A DNA stretch of 64,000 nucleotides from Desulfovibrionaceae bacterium (GCA_015709315.1 JACCQI010000009.1:1-64000); one strand, 5' to 3'; shown: positions 9,286 through 16,749, numbered from the stretch's first letter. The notes: generated by a model not told the origin, from the sequence alone. Made by a program: numbers and translations.

Positions 9286-9936
9286 TCACTCGAGAAACGG
9301 TTTCAGGGGGCAGGTGTCGCACAGCCCCGCCTTCTTTTTGCACCAATCCTTCCCGACACGGACGATCAGGGCATGATATTCGTTGTAGACTGCCACATCT
9401 TGCGGCAATGCGTCCATGAAAATGGCCTGTAATTGATGATAGTCGATATCCTCCCAGGCCAGCCCGTGTCGTCCCATCATGCGCGCGGTGTAGGCGTCGA
9501 CCACGAACGTCGGAAAATCAAGGGCGTAGAGCAGGATGGAATCGGCGGTTTCCGGGCCGATGCCGTTGACTGCAAGCACCTTGGGTCGGATTTCGTCCAG
9601 CGGCATGTCCTTGAGCGATTCCAGGTCGTACTCGGCTTCATCCTTCAGGAAATTCAGGAAGTTGGCAATACGCCGCGCCTTGATGTTGAAATATCCGGCA
9701 GGGCGGATCAGTTCGGCCAGCCTGGGCAGGGGCAGCCCATGCAGGGCCTCGGCGTCAAGGAGATTTTCAGCCTTGAGGTTGGCGATGGCCTTTTCCACGT
9801 TCCGCCAATTGGTGTTCTGGGTCAGGATGGCCCCTATGGCGATCTCGAACGGCGTGTCGCCGGGCCACCAGCGGCTCGGCCCCAGGGCCTCGCGCATGGC
9901 CTCGAACATGGCCAGGATGGTGTCGGCCTGCGGCAT
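9286..9936 (-). CDS. Endonuclease III-related HhH-GPD DNA glycosylase (COG2231 type)
   Basis: Protein of 216 residues with the HhH-GPD fold: the ILTQNTNW block at 37-44, the hairpin GIGPETAD at 125-132 and catalytic Asp147 in VVDAYT. The catalytic lysine of true EndoIII is replaced (Glu129 in GPET), as in monofunctional glycosylases. Only three of four cluster cysteines are present (199, 206, 209); position 215 is Leu and the protein ends at 216. The best description is an EndoIII-like or 3-methyladenine-type base glycosylase of unknown substrate. It starts 5 nt after prmA. Confidence 0.88.
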   Translation of the reverse strand: MPQADTILAMFEAMREALGPSRWWPGDTPFEIAIGAILTQNTNWRNVEKAIANLKAENLLDAEALHGLPLPRLAELIRPAGYFNIKARRIANFLNFLKDEAEYDLESLKDMPLDEIRPKVLAVNGIGPETADSILLYALDFPTFVVDAYTARMMGRHGLAWEDIDYHQLQAIFMDALPQDVAVYNEYHALIVRVGKDWCKKKAGLCDTCPLKPFLE

Positions 9937-9941
9937 GGCGC

Positions 9942-10808
9942 TTACGCCCCTATCCGTTCCCAGACCAGGCAAATCCATTCGCCCTCGACATAGCGATGCG
10001 GCGCGCTCAAGCCCAGCCGGGCATAGGCCGAGGCCACGGCGTCGGACTGCTTGTCCGCAAGGATGCCGGACAAAATCAGCGACCCGCCCGGAGCCAGGTG
10101 GGCAAGGATGTCGGGAGCCATCTCGATGAGCGGCCCGGACAGGATGTTGGCGACCACCAGGTCGAACCGGACGTCCTTGCCCAGGCTTTCGATGGTGCCC
10201 ACGGCCAGTTCCAGGGAGTCGGCCACATTGTTGGCCACGGCGTTCTCCACGGCGCAGGGGATGGCCAGGGGATCGTTGTCCAGGCACACGCCCTTGAGGC
10301 CGAGCTTGGCCAGGCCGATGCCGAGAATGCCGGACCCGGTGCCCAGATCGAGGAAGGTCCGGCCCGGCTCGATGACGCCGGATTCGGACAGGGAACCGAT
10401 GGTCGCCAAGCAGAGCGAAGTGGTGGGATGATGGCCGGTGCCGAAGGCCATCTTGGGTTCGATGACGATGTGCGTGACGCCGTTGTCGTCGCCGTTTTCA
10501 AGCCACGGGGGGAATATCTTGAACGTATCGCCGCAGGTGACCGGATTGAAGAAATCCTTCCAGGCCATGGCCCAGTCCTCGGGTTCCTCCTCCGTGCAGG
10601 TCACGCCCGCGTCCGGGAACCGGGCATGAAATTCTTTGGCGATATCGCGGCCCAGGGCATGGTCCTCCAGGTAAAGCGTGATCTTCACGCCGCCTTCGAG
10701 GGGCGTTTCCTCCCAACCGTGGGCGGCCTTTGAGGCAAGGAATTCGTCCGCCTCTTCGGCCAATTTTTCGTCTATGGTGAATTCGATCTTGAGCAGCGTG
10801 GTCTGCAT
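9942..10808 (-). CDS. prmA: Ribosomal protein L11 methyltransferase
   Basis: SAM-dependent methyltransferase of 288 residues. An N-terminal ferredoxin-like substrate domain is followed by EPKMAFGTGHHPTT (117-130), SAM motif I DLGTGSG (154-160), and the VVANIL segment typical of PrmA. It leads into the EndoIII-like gene. The upstream gap holds a perfect 9-bp GC hairpin. Confidence 0.93.
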   Translation of the reverse strand: MQTTLLKIEFTIDEKLAEEADEFLASKAAHGWEETPLEGGVKITLYLEDHALGRDIAKEFHARFPDAGVTCTEEEPEDWAMAWKDFFNPVTCGDTFKIFPPWLENGDDNGVTHIVIEPKMAFGTGHHPTTSLCLATIGSLSESGVIEPGRTFLDLGTGSGILGIGLAKLGLKGVCLDNDPLAIPCAVENAVANNVADSLELAVGTIESLGKDVRFDLVVANILSGPLIEMAPDILAHLAPGGSLILSGILADKQSDAVASAYARLGLSAPHRYVEGEWICLVWERIGA

Positions 10809-10835
10809 GGCGTTCTCCGAAGCGCGAATACGACA

Positions 10836-10858
10836 GGGCCGGGGAACGACCCCGGCCC
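10836..10858 (-). terminator. GC-rich hairpin between the small gene and prmA
   Basis: Perfect 9-bp stem (10836-10844 with 10850-10858, loop of five). No U-tract follows on either strand, so it is at best a pausing or partial termination site after the 72-codon gene. Confidence 0.4.
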
Positions 10859-10886
10859 GTGATTATGCGTCATCCGTTTGATGCAA

Positions 10887-11105
10887 TTAAAAAACCTTGT
10901 CTATGAAAGAGCCTGTCCCGGTATACCGAAAACCGTAGAGCGTGGCGTTTTCGGCCTTTTTCCGGGCATCGCTCTTGATGACCTGGGGCGACGTTTCGGT
11001 TGTGGGCGGCTGCGTCGAGGACGGTTTCTCCATGCGGTCGATCTCCTCCTCCCTGTGGTTGGGGGAGTATTCCTGCATGGGTCCTATGGGGGCGACGCCG
11101 CTCAT
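10887..11105 (-). CDS. Small hypothetical protein, 72 residues
   Basis: I do not recognise a family. The protein is hydrophilic, Pro/Ser/Thr-rich in the middle, with a basic patch (KSDARKKAE) and a C-terminal GFRYTGTGSFIDKVF. It has no signal peptide or membrane helix. A good GAGGAG ribosome binding site lies 6-8 nt before the ATG, and the gene sits in the dut-argD-prmA unit in the same direction. These points support a real gene. Confidence 0.7.
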   Translation of the reverse strand: MSGVAPIGPMQEYSPNHREEEIDRMEKPSSTQPPTTETSPQVIKSDARKKAENATLYGFRYTGTGSFIDKVF

Positions 11106-11150
11106 GTCTTTTCTCCTCTATGAGGAAGATACGCGGTCGCGGATACGCGG

Positions 11151-12368
11151 TCAAGCCGACGGTCCGTCCAGCCCGGCCAGCACCGTGTCCAGCGTCGCCA
11201 TGAAGGCGGAGATGTCCGACTTCTCGATGGTCAGAGGCGGCACCAGGCGCAGGATTTTGCCCTGGGTCAGGTTGCAGACGATCCGCTTGTCGAGCAGCCC
11301 CTTCCAGACGTCCTTGCCGTCGATGGCGAGTTCGATGCCGAAGAGCAAGCCAAGCCCGCGCGTACCGGCTATCTTGTCGGGATGCTTCGCTTTCAGCTTT
11401 TCAGCTTCTTGCCTGGCAAAGGCTCCCATATCCCTGGCGCGGCCTGCCATGTCCTCTTCAACCATGATGTCCAGGACCTTGGCGGCCACGGCGGACACCA
11501 CGGCCCCGCCGCCGAAAGTGGTGGCGTGCGATCCGGGGCCGAACCCCTTGGCCGTTTCGTTCGAGCACAGAACCGCGCCCATGGGAAGGCCGTTGGCCAG
11601 CGCCTTGGCCGAAGTGAAGATGTCCGGGGTGATGCCGTAGTGCTGGTGCGCCCAGAACCGGCCGGTGCGGCACAGCCCGGACTGGACCTCGTCCACGATG
11701 AGCAGGATGTTGTTTTCCTTGCACAAGGCCACGATGTCGTTGACGTAGTCGGTGGGCAGGGGGCGCACGCCGCCCTCGCCCTGGACCATTTCGACCATGA
11801 CGGCCGCGGTCTTGGCGTTGATGGCTCCGCGCAACGCATTGACGTTGCCGAAAGGCACGGTCACGAACCCCTCGGGCAGGGGGCTGAAGCCGTCCTTGAT
11901 CGGGCCTTGCTGGCCGGTGGCGGTCAGCGTGGACAACGTCCTGCCGTGAAAGGACTTTTCCAGCGTGATGATTTCAAACCTGTCTTTGTTCCGCACCCGG
12001 CGCATGTACCGGCGGGCGAGCTTGATGGCTCCCTCGTTGGCCTCGGCCCCGGAGTTGCAGAAAAAGACCTTGTCCGCCGCGCAGGTGGCAAGCAACTTTT
12101 CGGCCAGGTCGAGCTGCGGCTCCTGGTAGAAGAGGTTGGAGACATGCACCATCTTGCGCGCCTGCTCGGCCATGACGTCCGCCAGGTCTTCCCGGCTGTG
12201 GCCCAGGCTGCACACGGCGATGCCGGCCAGGAAATCGAGGTATTCATTGCCGTCCAGGTCGTAGAGCCTGCATCCCTTGGCCTTGGAAACGGCCAGGGGA
12301 TACCGCCCGTAGGTGTTGCAAAGGAGTGAGGATTCCCGTTCCTTTATCGCATTGAATTTATTGCTCAT
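11151..12368 (-). CDS. argD: Acetylornithine/succinylornithine aminotransferase
   Basis: PLP-dependent class III aminotransferase of arginine synthesis, 405 residues. NSGAEANE is at 105-112, DEVQSGLCRTG at 226-236, and the PLP lysine at Lys255 in SAKALANG. Such enzymes can also act on N-succinyl-diaminopimelate, but this genome segment encodes DapL for lysine synthesis. It starts 9 nt after dut. Confidence 0.93.
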   Translation of the reverse strand: MSNKFNAIKERESSLLCNTYGRYPLAVSKAKGCRLYDLDGNEYLDFLAGIAVCSLGHSREDLADVMAEQARKMVHVSNLFYQEPQLDLAEKLLATCAADKVFFCNSGAEANEGAIKLARRYMRRVRNKDRFEIITLEKSFHGRTLSTLTATGQQGPIKDGFSPLPEGFVTVPFGNVNALRGAINAKTAAVMVEMVQGEGGVRPLPTDYVNDIVALCKENNILLIVDEVQSGLCRTGRFWAHQHYGITPDIFTSAKALANGLPMGAVLCSNETAKGFGPGSHATTFGGGAVVSAVAAKVLDIMVEEDMAGRARDMGAFARQEAEKLKAKHPDKIAGTRGLGLLFGIELAIDGKDVWKGLLDKRIVCNLTQGKILRLVPPLTIEKSDISAFMATLDTVLAGLDGPSA

Positions 12369-12377
12369 TGTGTACTC

Positions 12378-12836
12378 TTAGAGTTTTCCCGTGGACCCGA
12401 AGCCTCCGGCTCCACGGTCGGTGCCGCCGAGTTCCTCCACCTTGAGGATTTCGGCCTGAAATACGGGCATGAAGACGAGTTGGGCTATACGCTGCCCGCG
12501 CGCGATTCGTCGCACCTTGTCCGAGGTGTTGAGCAGGGATACCTTGATCTCGCCCCGGTAGTCGGGGTCGATGACGCCCACGCCCTGGCTGACGGTCAGG
12601 CCGTCCTTGGTGCCCAGCCCGCTGCGGGAAAAAACATACCCGGCGATGGACGGCTCAAGGACTTCGATGGCCACCCCGGCGGGAAAGGCGTGCTTCTGGC
12701 CGGGCGCGATCTCGACAAAATCCTGGTCGATGCACGCGCGCAGGTCCAGGCCCGCTGAATGGCCGGTGGCATAGGCAAGCTCATGCTCGTCCCACACGGG
12801 GTGCATGAATTTCATCTTCACATTAATCCTGTTCAT
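12378..12836 (-). CDS. dut: dUTP diphosphatase
   Basis: Trimeric dUTPase of 152 residues. All five motifs are present: AGLDLRA (28-34), SRSGL (70-74), GVIDPDYRGEI (87-97), RGQRIAQLV (113-121) and RGAGGFGSTG (141-150). The start at 12836 is chosen for its AGGAAG ribosome binding site and normal length; an in-frame extension upstream overlaps the promoter. It is the first gene of the dut-argD unit. Confidence 0.96.
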   Translation of the reverse strand: MNRINVKMKFMHPVWDEHELAYATGHSAGLDLRACIDQDFVEIAPGQKHAFPAGVAIEVLEPSIAGYVFSRSGLGTKDGLTVSQGVGVIDPDYRGEIKVSLLNTSDKVRRIARGQRIAQLVFMPVFQAEILKVEELGGTDRGAGGFGSTGKL

Positions 12837-12864
12837 GTATCTTCCTTTTTTGAGCGGTTGGTTG

Positions 12865-12893
12865 TTTATGTTCGCATTGCGGACGGCTGTCAA
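12865..12893 (-). promoter_or_regulatory. Promoter of dut-argD
   Basis: A perfect TTGACA (-35, 12893-12888) is followed after exactly 17 nt by CATAAA (-10, 12870-12865, 4 of 6 matches), about 30 nt before the dut start. Confidence 0.6.
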
Positions 12894-12897
12894 TCAA

Positions 12898-12936
12898 CCA
12901 AGAAAAAGAGGTGCCGGACACGCGGACCGGCACCTC
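12898..12936 (-). terminator. Terminator after the sodium symporter gene
   Basis: A 10-bp perfect stem (12908-12917 with 12927-12936, loop nine) has an A-rich left flank that becomes a U-tract on the minus strand. It separates the symporter operon from dut-argD. Confidence 0.85.
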
Positions 12937-12960
12937 ATTGTTTCTTTTAATAACGGTATG

Positions 12961-14568
12961 TTAGCATAACCCTTCCCAGCACAGGTCCAGATGTTTCTGC
13001 TCCATGCGTCGGGTGGCCAGGCTGACGCCCACGGCCAGGGCCATGGACACGGGCAGGGCGACCACGTTGGGGTCCACGTACTGCAACAGCCAGGGCCAGG
13101 ACATGGGCGCGGCATCGGCCACCAGGGTGGTCTTGCCGAAGACGGCTTGGCACAGGCCGATGTAGTCGGCTTCCTTCACATGCACGAAAAGCAGCCAGAA
13201 CATGGAGAAGACGAACCCGCCGACCATGGATATCTTGGCCGCGATTTTGGTCATGCCCTTCCAGTACAGGCCGAGCACGTAGATGGGCAAAAACGAGGCC
13301 GCGCACAGGCCGAAGAAGAAGGCCGTGGCCCTGGCGATGACGCCGCCGGGCAAAAGCCAGGCCCAGGCCAGGGTGGCGATGATGGCGATGGTCACGCCCA
13401 GCCGGTTGAGCTTCATGGAAGAACCGCTGTTCCCGATCTTCACGTGTTGCTCCAGGAAGTCGCGGGAAAGCGAGGTGCCGCCCACGTGGTACTGGGAACT
13501 CATGGTCGACATCGCCGCCGCGAACATGGCCACCAGGAACAAGCCGGAGAACCAGCCCGGCATGAAGGAATCAATGTAGGTGGGAATGATCTTGTCCAGG
13601 TTGCCCTTGGCTATGCTGATGGCGATCTCGCCGAATTTCTGGAAGAAAACCACGTTGGACAGGGCCCCGACCATGAAGGCGACGCCGGTCATGAACAGGA
13701 TGAAGATGCCGCCGATGGCCACGGCGCGGTTCAATTCGCGGTCGCTGGGGACGGTCATGAACCGGATGGCGAGCTGGGGCTGGGCCAGGACGCCGATGCC
13801 CACGCCGTAGATGACGGTCGTGTAGATGGTCAGCCCGAGCGGGGATTGGATGTCTGGGCCGGTGGTCCAGCCGGTCACGCCGCCCTTGAGCATTTTTTCA
13901 GGCATCAGGGCCGCCATGTCGGTGAGCGCCTGGTGCGCGTCGGTGATGCCGCCCAACATGTAGTAGGTGGTGACGATCAGGATGAGCATCATGATGGTCA
14001 TGATGGAACCCTGGAACGCATCGGTGTACATGACCGCCCTGAGTCCGCCGGTGACCACGTACAAGGCCACGATGACGGTGACGATCAAAAGCCACGCCTC
14101 GTAACTGATGCCCGGGAAGGCCACTTCGAGCATCCGGCAGATGCCGATGAGAACGGCCGAGGCATAGACCGGGATGAAGACGAAGATGACCACGCCCGCG
14201 AACTGCTGGATGAATTTCGACTTGTAGCGCCTGCCCAGGAGTTCCGGGAAGGTGTGGGTGTTGAGCGCCAGCCCCATGCGCCGGGTCCGCTTACCGAAAA
14301 AGACCATGGCCACGAAGATGCCCACGAAGATTGTCAGGAAGGTCAGCCAGAGCAGAGAGGTGCCGAACAGCCCGGCGGCCCCGCCAAAGCCGATGATGGC
14401 CGAGGTCGAAATGAAGGTCGCCCCGTAGGACATGGCCAGGACGAACGGGTTCATGGCTCGCCCGGCAAGCATGTAGTCAGTTGATTCCTTTGTTCTTTTC
14501 CAAGCTTTGTAGCCAAGATAGAAAATTACGCCGAGATACAGGAGGACGCCGAGGATTTTGCCTTCCAT
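12961..14568 (-). CDS. Sodium:solute symporter (SSS family)
   Basis: Inner-membrane transporter of 535 residues and about 13 helices. SSS-family hallmarks include SYGATFISTSAIIGFGGAAG in helix 2, the GGLRAVMYTD segment, and AMSTMSSQYHVGGTSLSRDF near residue 355, which corresponds to the sodium-site region. The ATG follows directly on the stop of a 44-codon accessory gene. Family members carry amino acids, acetate, pantothenate or sugars, so homology alone does not name the substrate. The Phe-rich leader upstream argues for phenylalanine or another aromatic compound; that step is inference. Confidence 0.92.
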   Translation of the reverse strand: MEGKILGVLLYLGVIFYLGYKAWKRTKESTDYMLAGRAMNPFVLAMSYGATFISTSAIIGFGGAAGLFGTSLLWLTFLTIFVGIFVAMVFFGKRTRRMGLALNTHTFPELLGRRYKSKFIQQFAGVVIFVFIPVYASAVLIGICRMLEVAFPGISYEAWLLIVTVIVALYVVTGGLRAVMYTDAFQGSIMTIMMLILIVTTYYMLGGITDAHQALTDMAALMPEKMLKGGVTGWTTGPDIQSPLGLTIYTTVIYGVGIGVLAQPQLAIRFMTVPSDRELNRAVAIGGIFILFMTGVAFMVGALSNVVFFQKFGEIAISIAKGNLDKIIPTYIDSFMPGWFSGLFLVAMFAAAMSTMSSQYHVGGTSLSRDFLEQHVKIGNSGSSMKLNRLGVTIAIIATLAWAWLLPGGVIARATAFFFGLCAASFLPIYVLGLYWKGMTKIAAKISMVGGFVFSMFWLLFVHVKEADYIGLCQAVFGKTTLVADAAPMSWPWLLQYVDPNVVALPVSMALAVGVSLATRRMEQKHLDLCWEGLC

Positions 14569-14703
14569 CTACGCATCCTCCCCCGGTTTTTTGTTCCCGG
14601 TTTCATTCCACTTCACAATTCCGTAAACCACGCACAGGATGGTCGAGGCGATACTCAGCCAAAAGGCCAGAGCAATCTCGACGCTGCCAAAACCCAACAT
14701 CAT
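14569..14703 (-). CDS. Symporter small accessory protein, 44 residues
   Basis: A frame of 44 codons whose TAG touches the ATG of the symporter. It encodes one hydrophobic helix (about residues 9-30, EIALAFWLSIASTILCVVYG) followed by a KWNETGNKKP-type hydrophilic tail. Single-helix peptides next to SSS transporters form a recognised accessory family. A GAGGGG ribosome binding site precedes two consecutive ATGs (14703 and 14700). It was probably missed in many annotations because of its size. Confidence 0.85.
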   Translation of the reverse strand: MMLGFGSVEIALAFWLSIASTILCVVYGIVKWNETGNKKPGEDA

Positions 14704-14748
14704 ACCCATACCCCTCTTTGTTTCGGCCCCGACAAGCCCTGGCCCGCC

Positions 14749-14786
14749 AAAAGAAAAGGGCCGTAAGCTTGTCGCCTACGGCCCTT
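14749..14786 (-). terminator. Attenuator terminator in the symporter leader
   Basis: A 10-bp perfect stem (14786-14777 with 14765-14756, loop eleven) is followed on the minus strand by UUUUCUUUU, so it has intrinsic terminator form. It stands between the Phe-rich leader frame and the accessory gene, with no other gene upstream to terminate. Its 5-prime arm can instead pair with leader codons 23-25. Confidence 0.8.
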
Positions 14787-14809
14787 GTTTGGTTGCAATC
14801 AGCTAAACG

Positions 14810-14899
14810 TCAGTCGCACACCCCAAGACCGCAGGCGCTTCTAAAAAAGCGAAAGCCGAAAAAGGAAAAGAAGCCGAAGCGGTTCTGGTTGGTGATCAT
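14810..14899 (-). CDS. Phenylalanine-rich leader peptide, 29 codons
   Basis: ATG at 14899-14897, TGA at 14812-14810. Residues 8, 10, 11, 13, 14, 16, 18 and 19 are all Phe: eight in twelve codons, using both TTC and TTT. Other residues are Arg, Gly and Ser, and the tail contains Cys-Gly-Leu at 23-25. No membrane or signal logic explains this composition, whereas leader peptides of Phe-regulated operons look like this. There is no strong ribosome binding site, and the predicted transcript start nearly coincides with the ATG, so translation may be leaderless. A short antiterminator and a terminator follow. Confidence 0.75.
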   Translation of the reverse strand: MITNQNRFGFFSFFGFRFFRSACGLGVCD

Positions 14900-14906
14900 G
14901 GAATAG

Positions 14907-14935
14907 CTCATATTCGTAACCGCATAAAATGTCAA
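14907..14935 (-). promoter_or_regulatory. Promoter of the leader-accessory-symporter operon
   Basis: Consensus TTGACA (-35, 14935-14930), 17-nt spacer, and TATGAG (-10, 14912-14907, 4 of 6). The -10 box ends 7 nt before the leader ATG, so transcription should begin within or immediately before that ATG. Confidence 0.7.
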
Positions 14936-15084
14936 GCATGGCGCTGTTACTGGCTTTTGGCGGAGTGCGGCGGGGCAAAAGGAGGACCGATACGTTTTCC
15001 GTATGGCTTGATATCCTTTGCAATTATTTACAAAATCAATGAAATCAGATGGTTAAAAGTTTTCTTGACAGGTATTATAGAGTT

Positions 15085-15130
15085 GTGGTTTGGTGACTGC
15101 CCCTCAGAATTCAGGCAGACTTCCTGAATT
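15085..15130 (+). promoter_or_regulatory. Possible sigma-54 promoter and hairpin upstream of glutamate synthase
   Basis: A GG-N10-GC arrangement (GG 15087-15088, GC 15099-15100) fits -24/-12 spacing, but the flanking bases match only partly. It is followed by an 8-bp perfect inverted repeat (15108-15115 with 15123-15130). A TTGACA at 15065-15070 has no good -10 partner. The whole 14936-15210 gap holds no gene that I can support. Confidence 0.3.
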
Positions 15131-15155
15131 GTGAAATATACGGAAGCCCTTGCGG

Positions 15156-15183
15156 GTCATCCTCATTGCGAGATGACTTTTTT
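15156..15183 (+). terminator. Possible attenuator hairpin before glutamate synthase
   Basis: GTCAT pairs with ATGAC (15156-15160 with 15173-15177), extended by CTC/GAG after a one-base bulge, and is directly followed by T6 (15178-15183). It lies about 27 nt before the first glutamate synthase start. The stem is short, so this is tentative. Confidence 0.4.
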
Positions 15184-15210
15184 GGCAACAAACGAAAGAG
15201 GTTACCTGTC

Positions 15211-16740
15211 TTGCTTTTTCAGCCCATCAACAAGAACTACCATGAGTTCTGTATTGACCGGGACCCGGACCTGTGCATCAACTGCAAGGTCTGCGTCCGC
15301 CAATGCTCGTACGAGGCTCACTACTGGGATGAAACCCGGCAAAAGGTCATGCACGACAACACCAAGTGCGTGGGCTGCCACCGCTGCGAGGCCCTGTGCC
15401 CCACGTCGGCGTTGAACATCCGCAACAAGCCTTCGGATTTTCGGACCAACAACCTGTGGCGTCCCGTGTTCCTCCAGAACATCTACAAACAGGCGGACAC
15501 CGGCGGCGTACTCCTGGCGGGCATGGGTTCCCCGGTGGACATCCCGGTCTACTGGGACCGCATGTTGCTCGACGCCTCCCAGGTGACCAACCCGTCCATC
15601 GACCCCCTGCGCGAGCCCATGGAACTCAAGACCTTCCTGGGTGCCAAGCCGCGCAAGCTCGACTTTTCGGTGAACAAAAAGACCGGCAAGGCCAAGCTGA
15701 AGACCAAGCTCACCCCGCAGCTCGAACTGGACGTGCCCATCATGTTCGCGGCCATGAGCTTCGGGGCCATCAACTTCAACCTGCATCGGGCCATGGCGCG
15801 CGCGGCCACCGAAACCGGCACCTTCTACAACACCGGCGAGGGCGGCCTGCACAAGTCCTTATATAAATACGGCGACCACACCATCGTCCAGGTGGCCTCG
15901 GGCCGTTTCGGCGTGCATCGGGACTACCTCAAGGCGGGCGCGGCCATCGAGATCAAGGTGGGGCAGGGCGCCAAGCCCGGCATCGGCGGCCATCTGCCCG
16001 GCGAAAAGATCAACGACAAGGTGTCCGAGACGCGCATGGTCCCCATCGGGTCCGACGCCATCTCGCCCGCGCCCCACCACGACATCTACTCCATCGAGGA
16101 CCTGCTCCAGCTCATCTACGCGCTGAAGGAGGCCAGCGAGTACAAGTCCCCGGTTTCGGTCAAGATCGCGGCCGTTCACAACGTGGCCGCCATCGCCTCG
16201 GGCATTGCCAGGGCGGGCGCGGACATCATTACCATCGACGGCATGCGCGGCGGCACGGGCGCGGCCCCGGCCATGATCCGCGACAACGTGGGCATCCCCA
16301 TCGAGCTGGCGCTCTCCCAGGTGGACCAGCGGCTGCGCGACGAGGGCATCCGCAACAATGTGTCCGTGGTCGCGGCGGGCGGCATCCGCTGTTCCGGCGA
16401 CGTGATCAAGGCCATCGCGCTGGGGGCCGACGCCGTGTACATCGGCACGGCCACGCTCATCGCCGTGGGCTGTACCATCTGCGGCCGCTGCTACACCGGC
16501 AAATGCCCGTGGGGCATCGCCACCAACGACACCAAGCTTTCCAAGCGCCAGAATCCGGACATCGCGGCCAAGAAACTGGCCAACCTGATCCGCGCCTGGG
16601 GGCATGAGATCGAGGAAATGCTCGGCGGCATGGGACTGAACTCCATCGAGTCTCTGCGCGGCAACCGCGACAAGCTGCGCGGCGTAGGCATTTCCGACAC
16701 CGAACTCGACATTCTCGGCATCAAGCATGCCGGACGCTAG
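15211..16740 (+). CDS. Glutamate synthase core subunit, FMN-binding, with N-terminal ferredoxin domain
   Basis: Synthase (GltB central-domain) subunit of archaeal-type glutamate synthase, about 509 residues. It has two N-terminal 4Fe-4S motifs (CINCKVCVRQC and CVGCHRCEALC), then the FMN barrel with MSFGAINFN, GEGGLHKSLY, GQGAKPGIGGHLPG, TIDGMRGGTGAAP, VVAAGGIRCSGD, and the 3Fe-4S-type cysteines in CTICGRCYTGKCPWG. It makes glutamate from 2-oxoglutarate and ammonia delivered by a separate amidotransferase. Start: TTG at 15211 with an AGAGG site upstream. An ATG at 15166 would add 15 residues but overlaps the hairpin and U-tract. First gene of a five-gene set. Confidence 0.92.
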   Translation: MLFQPINKNYHEFCIDRDPDLCINCKVCVRQCSYEAHYWDETRQKVMHDNTKCVGCHRCEALCPTSALNIRNKPSDFRTNNLWRPVFLQNIYKQADTGGVLLAGMGSPVDIPVYWDRMLLDASQVTNPSIDPLREPMELKTFLGAKPRKLDFSVNKKTGKAKLKTKLTPQLELDVPIMFAAMSFGAINFNLHRAMARAATETGTFYNTGEGGLHKSLYKYGDHTIVQVASGRFGVHRDYLKAGAAIEIKVGQGAKPGIGGHLPGEKINDKVSETRMVPIGSDAISPAPHHDIYSIEDLLQLIYALKEASEYKSPVSVKIAAVHNVAAIASGIARAGADIITIDGMRGGTGAAPAMIRDNVGIPIELALSQVDQRLRDEGIRNNVSVVAAGGIRCSGDVIKAIALGADAVYIGTATLIAVGCTICGRCYTGKCPWGIATNDTKLSKRQNPDIAAKKLANLIRAWGHEIEEMLGGMGLNSIESLRGNRDKLRGVGISDTELDILGIKHAGR

Positions 16741-16749
16741 GAGCAAGCC

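Noticed and set aside
14841-15023. 60-codon minus-strand frame overlapping the Phe leader
   Set aside because: It begins upstream of the predicted promoter, has no ribosome binding site, and is in another frame; the 29-codon leader explains the sequence better.
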